A stretch of DNA of 43,234 nucleotides from JBCCFW01 sp039029535 (lineage in GTDB: Bacteria > Acidobacteriota > JBCCFW01): contig JBCCFW010000045.1 of the NCBI GenBank assembly GCA_039029535.1, forward strand, positions 1-43,234, in the 5' to 3' direction. The translations under genes were made by a program, and so were the position numbers. This document shows positions 18,301 to 25,008 of the stretch, in pieces. Below the pieces are notes generated by a model. The model worked only from the letters and a program-made list of their open reading frames with translations, was not told the origin of the DNA and made no database searches. Numbering within the stretch: position 1 is the stretch's first letter; each line of letters opens with the position of its first letter.

Positions 18301-20216
18301 CCGATCCGGCCGCGCCGACCATTGCCCACCAGCGTGGCTTCGGCACGAGCGCCCAGGCGGTGGTGGTCGGAGCCGGCGTGGCGCACGTCGGGCTCGCCGA
18401 CGGTCGGGTGGTCAGCGTCGACCTCCTCACCGGTGCCGTCGTCGACTCGCTCACGCTCTCGGGTCCCGTGCAGGACCTGAAGATGCACTCGCATGCCGGA
18501 GGGGACGACATCCTCGTCCTCACCGAGGACCACCTGCACGTCGTCGGCGTGGTCGCGGGCAGCCTGCTCGATCTCTCCCAGACAGCGTCACCCCGACCCA
18601 ACAGCGCGAACGTGCGTCTCTTCGTCGGAGGTGGAATCGCCAATGCGACTCACGGACGTGGTGCCAATTCCTTTGACCTGAGCAACCCGATGGCTCCGGC
18701 GCTCATCACCGCGGCGTCGACCTCGCAGTTCGGGTGGAAGCAGCTCGTGCGCAACGGCTCGGGGCTCGGCATCGCGGCGGTCAGCACGAACTCGACGCCG
18801 GACGGCAATCACCACGTCTCGCTGTACGACACGAGCGATCCGGCGATGGTCGACGTCTTCCTCACCACCTTCGAGACACCCGGTCGGGCGCTGGCGGTCA
18901 CCCTCCACGACGGGCTGGCTCACGTCGCCGACGGGACGGCGGGCTACCAGGTCATCCGCTACCTCGACCTCGACGGTGCGGGCACGCCACCGACGGTGAC
19001 CGTGACCACCAGCGCGGTGGGCGGTCAGGTCGAGGAGGGGCAGGCCTTCCGGGTGGTGGTCGACGCCGAAGACGACGTGCAGGTCCGCAACGTCGAGCTC
19101 TTCGTGGACGGCCAACGTCGGTCTTCCGACGGGAGCTTCCCCTTCGAGTTCCGCTTCCTCGCGCCTCGGCTGGTCGACCAGGCCAGCTTCGACGTCCACG
19201 TCCGCGCCTTCGACACCGGCGGCAACTCGACGACCACCGACCCGACCGAGCTCACCCTCGTCCCCGACATCACGCCGCCGTTCCTCGCCGACCTCGTCCC
19301 ACGCAACGGCAGCTACGTCGGTGACGCCACGACGGTGGCCGCTCGCTTCAGCGAGCCGATCGCTCCGGCTTCGATCGCCGGTCGGATGACGATGAGCGGT
19401 GCTGGTCCCGACGGCCTGCCGCGGACCGGTGACGAAGTCCCGGTCGCCGGCGTGCTGTCACTCTCTGCCGATGGCACGGTGCTCTTCTTCGATCCCGTCG
19501 CGCCCCTCGGGCCCGGCCTGCACGAGGCGGTGCTCGCTGCTGGCATCACCGACCTCGCGGGCAACCCGACCACCACCGGCAGCGAACGCCTGTTCCGCGT
19601 GCTGTCGGGCACCGACACCGATGGGGACGGCCTGAGTGACGATCTCGAAGAGCAGCTCGGGACGGATCCGTTCAACCCCGACAGCGATGGTGACGGCCTC
19701 AACGACGGTGAGGAAGATCCCGACGACGACGGCTTGAGCAGCGCCACCGAGGCCGCGCTCGGTCTCGACCCCTCGTCAGCCGACAGCGATGACGACGGCA
19801 TCACCGACGGCGACGAAGACGGTGACGAAGACGGCTCGACCAACGCGGCCGAGCTCGTGGCGGCGACCGACCCGCTCAACCCGGACACGGACGCCGACGG
19901 CTGGACCGACGGTGCCGAGGTCGAGCTGTCGACCGATCCGCTGAACCCGGCCGACGCCCCGATGCCCTACGTCGTGGCGCGCACCCGCCCGCAGGTCCTC
20001 CTCACCGTCCCCGCCGACGGTGACCTCACGCGAGGTGATCGCGTGCTGGCGGGACCGAACCGACTGACCGTGCTCCTCCTCGCTCCCGATCCGGCGGACG
20101 GCGTGGGCGGGGACATGACGCTGGCCCGACCGCGGGCCACCGTCGTTCGACCGGAAGGTCCCGCCGGTGACGGTCGCCTCGCGCGACCCGTCGTCAGCGT
20201 GGAGAGAGAAGAGTGA
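15330..20216 (+). CDS. Giant exported multidomain protein: dockerin-like N-terminus, Ig-like, LVIVD propeller and TSP3 domains
   Basis: The protein has 1628 residues. After a signal peptide (about 1-34, ending GTARA) comes a dockerin-like pair of EF-hand loops (about 39-97): GDVDENGSVSASDLV and ADLDLDGFLTEADV. Next are a Big_5/SbsA-type Ig-like domain (about 104-220) and a carboxypeptidase-regulatory-like fold (about 222-300, PLPGVRISVDG..DDMGNFRLEP). An uncharacterised region of about 550 residues with several cysteines follows, then a first TSP3 run (about 859-905). LVIVD-type beta-propeller blades (about 915-1210, e.g. TGLLVVDLSDPAAPT) precede two more Ig-like domains (about 1212-1425), a second TSP3 run (about 1428-1545) and a basic, low-complexity tail. 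It lacks the -CP module. The architecture suggests a Ca2+-stabilised surface adhesin or scaffold. It overlaps the next gene by 1 nt (TGATG). Confidence 0.8.
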   Translation: MAGDGLQGWRAWRGLRSGVRGLLLCLCVAGTARAQPAFFGDVDENGSVSASDLVTFVSHLRGETTLDDLLEPAADLDLDGFLTEADVDRLVALVLGTEPTLAYVLAPTTLAATSPEADEDGVAVTRETILSFDYPLADAEPALAAVSVESAGVELTARRQLSADRRSLTLFYDDTLPPSSLVRVTVVGDQLLDEGGRLVDADGDGVAGGTRVFDFETLVLAEIPETAVCGRVFASELAEGVNAPLPGVRISVDGREDELFAVTDDMGNFRLEPAPAGRFFVHVDGGTATVELPPGAYYPSVGKTWESVAGEEVTIGEVYLPLIPSDSLQVVSSTTATRVPIAPSVVSENPEFDGVFVEVPADALLADDGTRGGRVGIGPVPADRLPGELPPGLELPLVITVQTDGATNFDEAVPACFPNLPLPDTGEPLPPLAESALWSFDHDQGRWVVVGPMQVTEDGTLACTLPGVGIVAPGWHGSRPGTQLDATAPAFRDPVDRALDITECAASVVSTGLGCVFGIGDMLKCAQQTTLSSVTLVQNCGTGQTWGGCAKGVVKNFTSIALACGAAVGKRLATVANVVFCIDDVVGTVQTCFGDSGAAAADPPVQAVVDQAAELGARAGMLAPVADAWSEPFGRDWIVPEVQTDDEFDDYLDFMDAFTEFMDGDGPDEVTPITDEELDFLLELDLPPLISEQDVRDAVERWNRTIEYWSNDIFTVDDVPPGMSTDFWDQSALDDLFRDAQDAIDLILIDAGTDDLGEAIGEPTDRLLEDTADLFVDPLPPRRPVIYRIEPLDGGPAITGETSTGGRVTGVTLRADTRYRITWLDPLTGDTVVQEFVSAPTGRTTQLDEQVPGGVFLPPLTPDTDMDGLADEAETVAGTQPDDPDSDDDGVLDGAELAAGSNPLDGVVNRTGIIATRPTTGETVDVCARDDLSVTAEGTAGLSVFNVFNGMAPTLVARLDTPGDARRVACGGDRRVAVADGPTGLLVVDLSDPAAPTIAHQRGFGTSAQAVVVGAGVAHVGLADGRVVSVDLLTGAVVDSLTLSGPVQDLKMHSHAGGDDILVLTEDHLHVVGVVAGSLLDLSQTASPRPNSANVRLFVGGGIANATHGRGANSFDLSNPMAPALITAASTSQFGWKQLVRNGSGLGIAAVSTNSTPDGNHHVSLYDTSDPAMVDVFLTTFETPGRALAVTLHDGLAHVADGTAGYQVIRYLDLDGAGTPPTVTVTTSAVGGQVEEGQAFRVVVDAEDDVQVRNVELFVDGQRRSSDGSFPFEFRFLAPRLVDQASFDVHVRAFDTGGNSTTTDPTELTLVPDITPPFLADLVPRNGSYVGDATTVAARFSEPIAPASIAGRMTMSGAGPDGLPRTGDEVPVAGVLSLSADGTVLFFDPVAPLGPGLHEAVLAAGITDLAGNPTTTGSERLFRVLSGTDTDGDGLSDDLEEQLGTDPFNPDSDGDGLNDGEEDPDDDGLSSATEAALGLDPSSADSDDDGITDGDEDGDEDGSTNAAELVAATDPLNPDTDADGWTDGAEVELSTDPLNPADAPMPYVVARTRPQVLLTVPADGDLTRGDRVLAGPNRLTVLLLAPDPADGVGGDMTLARPRATVVRPEGPAGDGRLARPVVSVEREE

Positions 20217-21382
20217 TGACCATGAGAACCCAGTCGATGACCACCACCCTCCGGACGCTCGTCGTCACCCTGGTCGCCCTCGGGCTCGCCGGCAACGCCG
20301 CTGCCTTCGATTCCGGCAGTGACGAGAGCTTCGGCGACATCACCCTCGCGGTCGACGAGCAGCTCCAGCTCGCCGTGCCTCCCGACGGCGTGTTCCACTG
20401 CACGACGGTGACCCTGGCGACCGGGGCCGATCTCACCTTCCTCAAGAACGATCTCAACACGCCGGTCACGATCCTCGCCACGGGCGACATCGTCGTGAAC
20501 AGTGGCGCGACCATCAACGTGACCGGGGGCACGAGCTCCGGTGCCAACCCCGGCATTGGAGGGCCCGGCGGCTTCGATGGTGGCGCAGCGGGCGGGTCGG
20601 GTGTCGAAGCCGGTGACGGCAAGGGGCCGGGCGGCGGCAAGTCGGGGGATTCGGGAACGGTCGGTCGGGGAGTCTTCGGCTGTGAGGCCTTCAATCCCCG
20701 AGACAACGACGGTGACTTCTACGGCAACCCGCTACTCCTCAACATGATCGGTGGCTCGGGCGGAGCAGGCCGCGACGACACCTTCGGTGGTGGCGGTGGA
20801 GGTGGGGCGATCCTCCTGGCCTCGAACACCCGCATCCAGGTGATCTGGTCAGGTGGCATCTACGCCGAGGGCGGTGGCTCGAGTGGAGCGGAAGGCTCCG
20901 GAGGCGCGATCCGCCTCGTCGCGCCCATCGTCGAGGGCAATGGCTTCATCTACGCCCGGGGTGGCGAGAGTGGCACCGGCGGCGGCGGGCGCATCCGCAT
21001 CGACACGTTGGATGGCTCCGGCATCACCTTCGGCTCCCAGCCTCCCTGTGCGGTGAGCATCGGCTCGATCATGCGGGTCTCCTCACCGCAGACCGGCCGG
21101 CTCGACATCACCGATGTCGGTGGGACGGCCATCGTCGTCGGCACGACCAGCGCCGTGCTCGTCGACCTGCCACCCGGTTCCTCGGAGAATCAGACCGTGA
21201 CCGTGCAAGCGACCGACTTCACCGGGATGGTGCCCATCCAGGTGGCGCTCACTCCGGAGAAGGGCTCGCGCACCACCTTCGACGCGACCATCGACATGAG
21301 CGGCGGGAGCCCGGCCAGCGTGGTCGTCCCGGTCGTCATCCCCGCCAACGTCCCCGTCGAGATCAACGTCTGGACGCGTTAG
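20216..21382 (+). CDS. Exported glycine-rich protein, probable beta-helix
   Basis: This 388-residue protein has a signal peptide (TLRTLVVTLVALGLAGNAAA, cleavage near AAA-F) and is not a member of a family I can name. After a short beta-rich segment (GVFHCTTVTLATGADLTFL) it becomes very glycine-rich (about residues 95-265: GGPGGFDGGAAGGSG, FGGGGGGGAILLAS, GGGSSGAEGSGGAIRL). Its regular turns (IYAEGGG, IYARGGE) suggest a right-handed beta-helix of the kind found in autotransporter or polymorphic outer-membrane proteins, although no C-terminal barrel is present. A beta-sandwich-like tail ends ..VNVWTR-type (INVWTR). The ATG overlaps the stop of the giant protein gene (TGATG), with GGAG upstream. 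The two are thus translationally coupled and possibly interact at the cell surface. Confidence 0.75.
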   Translation: MTMRTQSMTTTLRTLVVTLVALGLAGNAAAFDSGSDESFGDITLAVDEQLQLAVPPDGVFHCTTVTLATGADLTFLKNDLNTPVTILATGDIVVNSGATINVTGGTSSGANPGIGGPGGFDGGAAGGSGVEAGDGKGPGGGKSGDSGTVGRGVFGCEAFNPRDNDGDFYGNPLLLNMIGGSGGAGRDDTFGGGGGGGAILLASNTRIQVIWSGGIYAEGGGSSGAEGSGGAIRLVAPIVEGNGFIYARGGESGTGGGGRIRIDTLDGSGITFGSQPPCAVSIGSIMRVSSPQTGRLDITDVGGTAIVVGTTSAVLVDLPPGSSENQTVTVQATDFTGMVPIQVALTPEKGSRTTFDATIDMSGGSPASVVVPVVIPANVPVEINVWTR

Positions 21383-21401
21383 CCTGGCGAGAATCGTCGG
21401 C

Positions 21402-23777
21402 TCAGCGACCGCCGAGCAGTCGCCGGACCTCGCGGTCATTGGGATCGATGCGTCGGGCCTCGGCGGCCGCGCTGCTGGCGAGGTCGGCGCGTCCGCAGCG
21501 GCCGGCCACCACCGACAGCCAGGCACGACAGCCAGCGCAACGGGGCTGATCGCTGCCGAGCTCCTGCAACCACGTCATCGCGTCGTCGCAGCGACCGAGC
21601 TCGAGGAGCGCGGCGCCCTTGTTGAGGGCGGGCTCCAGCGCACCCGGGTCGAGCTCGATGGCGAGGTCGAAGGCTTCCAGCGCCTCCCGAGCTTGACCCG
21701 CGCTGAGCCGCGCGGCCCCGAGTCGGTTGGCGAGCGCTGCGTCGGTGGGATCGCACTCGAGCGCGAGAGCATGGGCTTCGAGGGCGGGCAGCAACGCACG
21801 GCCCGCCAGTGAGGTCGAGCCCATCTCCGCGAGTCGAGCGGCTTGCTGGCGACGTTGACGCGGGCTCAAGCCGTCGTGGCAGCGTGCGCTGGTCGGGAGC
21901 GAGCGCGGCGCCCCGCTGAGGAAGCGACGCACCGGCGGGAGGGGATCGTCGAGCCCGACCGTGGGCACGATCGTGCGCGGCTGCACGAGCCGCGGCGGTG
22001 GCTCGGTCGGAGGGGGCTGGGACCGCGGTGGCGCGGCGGGGCGCGGACGCTCGACCGGCGGTGGCGGCGTGCTGCGGACTGGCGGCGGCGGGGGCGTGCT
22101 GCGCACGGGTGGAGGGGCCGGACGCGTCTGGACGGGAGCCGGCTGAGTGGCTGGTGGTGACGTCTCGATCGGAGGCTCGGAGACCAGCGGTGACTCGAAG
22201 GTCGTCGTCGTCCGGTCGTCGTCGGGCGAGGGCGCGATCGGGGGTGGCGTCGGCGGCAACGGCACGGACCGCGTCACCGACGAGGAGTCGCGCGTGGGCG
22301 ACCTCGTTTCGGGTGGCGGGGTCCGTTCAGCAGGACGGGCAGGCTCGGTGCGCGGCGGCTCGGGGGCCGGTCGCGTCGGCTCGACCGGGGGAGGAGCGAC
22401 CGGAGTCGTCGTCACCTCGGGTGAAGCGACGACCTCCTCGACGGGCTCGGTGACCTCGGTGGGGGGCGTGCGGACCGGCGGCGGCGTCACCGGCGCTTCG
22501 ATGGGCGCGGGCGTCGGCTCGACGGGGGCAGCGACCGGCGGCTCGGGTGTCGGCGTCGGCTCGGGCGGAGTCGGCGCAGGCTCGGGTGTTGGCTCCGGCA
22601 CCACGGGCGTCGGTGGTGGCGGAGTCTCGACGACGTCCTCGGACGACGGCGTCGCCGGAGCGGTGGCCGGGCGCGTGGACGGGGTGGTGGTGACCGGCGG
22701 CGACGTCGGCTCCTTCGGCGTCACCGGCTGCGTGCTCGCCGGCGCGCCGTCGTCGGTGGTCGCTTCGGCCGCGGCGGCCTCCGCGCGGGCCTTGTCCGCC
22801 ACGAGCTGCTCGCTCCGACGGGTCAGCGTCGGGTCGTCGGGGGTGAGGACCAGGGCGGCGTCGACCTGTTCGAGCGCGGCGTCGTGGTCACCGAGCGCGG
22901 CCAGGATCGCCGCGAAGTTGTAGCGCGCGTGGACCTGGTCCGGTGCGAGCCCGACGGCCTCCTCGGCCACCGTGCGTGCCCTCTCGAGCTCACCCTTGGC
23001 ATGCAGGGCCGTGGCGAGGGTGAGCTTCGTGCGGACGTCGGTGGGATCGCCCTGCGTCGCGTGTCGCAGCGCGAGGATCCCGTCGTCGACTTGACCGGCC
23101 TGGACCAGGATGGTGCCGACGCTGGCCCGCAGCGCGTGGTCCTTCGGACGGAGCGCGAGCGCCTCCTGCAGGTGGGTGAGGGCCGTGGTGAGGTCGCCCT
23201 CCCAGTAGGCGGCGGTGCCCTGGGCGACGAGCGCGTCCGCATCGGGTGGCGCGTCGGGTGGTGGTGCGCGACCGGCGAGGACGTCGGGGGGGTCGAGCGC
23301 GGCGACTCCGGTCACGGCCTCGGTGCTCGCCAGGGGCGTCGTCAGCTGGACGACCTCGAGCGGCTGCGACCAGATGGCCTCGGGGAGGAGCTGTGCCGCG
23401 GCACGGGCCTCGTCCTCGCTGCCGAAGGCGCCCCAGGCGAGGACGGCGTCGTCGAGAGGACCGGCGATCCACGTGGGCGTGAGCTGACGCGTGCGACGGA
23501 GGGACTCGCGGATCGCGTCGGCGCCGCTGGGACGGGCAAGGCCGATGGCGTGGATCTGACCGCCGTGGGCCGTGAGAGCCTCATCCCAAGAACGACGAGC
23601 TTCGTCGAAGCGACCCGCGAGGGCGAGGCGACGACCCTCGGCGTGGAGCCGGAGGGCGGCGAGGCCGTCGACCGCCGGCTGAGCGTGGGCGGCGGGCGCG
23701 AGGAAGCCGAGCAGGAGGGCGCCGAGCAGGACGAGGCCGACCTGGGGCACGGGGGACCGCTCGGGATGGGGAAGCAA
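21402..23777 (-). CDS. Exported TPR protein with long Pro/Thr/Glu-rich linker
   Basis: The protein has 791 residues. A signal peptide (VGLVLLGALLLGFLAPAAHA) leads to an N-terminal region (about 35-345) with TPR pairs (AAYWEGDLTTALTHLQEAL, KGELERARTVAEEAVGLAP, ALGDHDAALEQVDAALVLTP). A linker of about 250 residues (345-597) is almost entirely Pro, Thr, Val, Glu and Ser (TPEPTPEPAPTPPEPTP and similar). Four further cysteine-containing TPRs (about 620-785) form the C-terminus. The linker length is enough to span a cell-envelope layer, so it may connect two TPR platforms across the periplasm (inference). TTG 23777 is chosen because GAGG lies 8 nt upstream; GTG 23750 is an alternative directly before the signal peptide. 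It converges with the glycine-rich gene with only 19 nt between. Confidence 0.75.
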   Translation of the reverse strand: MLPHPERSPVPQVGLVLLGALLLGFLAPAAHAQPAVDGLAALRLHAEGRRLALAGRFDEARRSWDEALTAHGGQIHAIGLARPSGADAIRESLRRTRQLTPTWIAGPLDDAVLAWGAFGSEDEARAAAQLLPEAIWSQPLEVVQLTTPLASTEAVTGVAALDPPDVLAGRAPPPDAPPDADALVAQGTAAYWEGDLTTALTHLQEALALRPKDHALRASVGTILVQAGQVDDGILALRHATQGDPTDVRTKLTLATALHAKGELERARTVAEEAVGLAPDQVHARYNFAAILAALGDHDAALEQVDAALVLTPDDPTLTRRSEQLVADKARAEAAAAEATTDDGAPASTQPVTPKEPTSPPVTTTPSTRPATAPATPSSEDVVETPPPPTPVVPEPTPEPAPTPPEPTPTPEPPVAAPVEPTPAPIEAPVTPPPVRTPPTEVTEPVEEVVASPEVTTTPVAPPPVEPTRPAPEPPRTEPARPAERTPPPETRSPTRDSSSVTRSVPLPPTPPPIAPSPDDDRTTTTFESPLVSEPPIETSPPATQPAPVQTRPAPPPVRSTPPPPPVRSTPPPPVERPRPAAPPRSQPPPTEPPPRLVQPRTIVPTVGLDDPLPPVRRFLSGAPRSLPTSARCHDGLSPRQRRQQAARLAEMGSTSLAGRALLPALEAHALALECDPTDAALANRLGAARLSAGQAREALEAFDLAIELDPGALEPALNKGAALLELGRCDDAMTWLQELGSDQPRCAGCRAWLSVVAGRCGRADLASSAAAEARRIDPNDREVRRLLGGR

Positions 23778-23864
23778 CGGGACGACCTCGACGATGCCGC
23801 GCGCGACGACGGCCGCATCGTACCGCGGGAGGGCCCGGATGCAGCCGCGTCAGCCGCCGCACGC

Positions 23865-23870
23865 TAGTCT
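23865..23870 (+). promoter_or_regulatory. -10-like TAGTCT placed for a leaderless transcript
   Basis: TAGTCT is followed by 7 nt and then GTG 23878, where a signal-peptide coding region begins. No Shine-Dalgarno is present between them. This is the third case of the same geometry in the window. Confidence 0.4.
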
Positions 23871-23877
23871 TCTTCGC

Positions 23878-24948
23878 GTGAGAGTCCTCCTCGCGTCAGC
23901 CCTGCTCGCCCTCGTCGTCCAACCGGTCACCGCGACCGATGACCCTTCGGACGGCCTCATCCTCCACCCGGCCGTGATCTTCGACGGTCTCAACCGGATG
24001 GCTGCCAACGACCTGCTCGGTCGTGGCGAGGAGGCGCGTCGCCTGCGAACGACCTGCCTGGGCCGGCTCCCGGCGGTCCTCGCGGCGGACCGGCCGCGGA
24101 TCCGCCTCTCCGACGACAGCGAGCACGCGCTCAGCCCCGAGCTGGCCGAGGCCCTCCGCAACCTCGACTCGTTCACCCGCCGCAGCTTCGAGCGGCAGGT
24201 CGCGCCGGTGAAGCCTGCTGCGTTGGAGAAGGCCTTCGCGAAGCCGGAGAGCCAGGCGGCGGTCGCCGCGTTGTTCGCGCGCTCGCTGGAGCTGTCCACT
24301 CAGGTCGACGATCAGATCTTCCCGCCCGAGCTCGGTGGGCTGGCCGTGCTCACCGACGGGCGGGTCGAGCTCCTGGAGATGGAAGATCCGACGCGTCCGG
24401 CCCTGGCTGCGCTCTCGGCTGCCTCCCGGTCACCCCAGGAGTTGGCGGAGGCCTGGCCGCGACTCGAGGGGCTCCCACTCCTCGATCCGCACGGGCTGCT
24501 CGAGCGCACGATGCACCTGAGCATCCAGCGCGAGGAGCGTGGCGTGCCGCGGGAGCGCTGGTGGCCTGCGTGGACCGGTGCGCTGCGTGCGGTGATCGAG
24601 AACGGGAGCAACACCTTCGTGCTGCACCCCAAGCAAGAGCTCGAGCTCGCCTGCGGGCGTCGGTGGACCGGGCAGCTCCTCGGCCACTGGCACCTGCATC
24701 CCGGTCAGCCCGGCCCCGACTCGGTCGCGCCCGGTGCGGCGCCGAGCCCGGACGACCTCGACATCGCCCGAGTGCAGGGTCAGTTCCTCACCTTGGCGTT
24801 CCTGAAAGACGGCTTCCGCGTCCACGACCTGTCGGGCGTGCGTCGGGGCCAGCCGGTCCGCACGTACGAGCATCGCAGCGACGCCTGGCGTCGCGACTTC
24901 GCGGGTCGGATCGCCCGCTTGCGTGCTCAGCGCCTGGGCGAGGACTGA
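23878..24948 (+). CDS. Exported protein with C-terminal JAMM/MPN-like His-x-His motif
   Basis: With the GTG start the protein has 356 residues and a clean signal peptide (RVLLASALLALVVQPVTA). In-frame ATG 23839 would add 13 residues (MQPRQPPHASLLR) and is the alternative. Most of the sequence is helical and unrecognised. The C-terminal part (about 225-340) resembles a JAB/MPN metalloprotease fold: a strand pair (GSNTFVLHPKQELELAC), then GHWHLHP (His270, His272, His274), and Ser290-x-x-Asp293 in PSPDDL, followed by FLTLAFLKDGFRVHDL. JAMM proteases need HxH..SxxD plus an upstream Glu; here the HxH-to-Ser distance is longer than usual and the Glu is not certain. A secreted JAMM protein would be unusual. 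Activity is therefore uncertain. Confidence 0.6.
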   Translation: MRVLLASALLALVVQPVTATDDPSDGLILHPAVIFDGLNRMAANDLLGRGEEARRLRTTCLGRLPAVLAADRPRIRLSDDSEHALSPELAEALRNLDSFTRRSFERQVAPVKPAALEKAFAKPESQAAVAALFARSLELSTQVDDQIFPPELGGLAVLTDGRVELLEMEDPTRPALAALSAASRSPQELAEAWPRLEGLPLLDPHGLLERTMHLSIQREERGVPRERWWPAWTGALRAVIENGSNTFVLHPKQELELACGRRWTGQLLGHWHLHPGQPGPDSVAPGAAPSPDDLDIARVQGQFLTLAFLKDGFRVHDLSGVRRGQPVRTYEHRSDAWRRDFAGRIARLRAQRLGED

Positions 24949-24963
24949 CTCGGTCGTCGAGAT

Positions 24964-24993
24964 GAGGCCGACGCCCGGGAGGACGCCGGCCTC
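24964..24993. terminator. Inverted repeat between convergent genes (GAGGCCG...CGGCCTC)
   Basis: Perfect 7-bp arms enclose a 16-nt loop in the 60-nt gap between two convergent genes. There is no T-run on either side, so it is at best a weak bidirectional intrinsic terminator or an RNA-stabilising hairpin. Confidence 0.4.
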
Positions 24994-25008
24994 GATCGAC
25001 GAGAAGGA

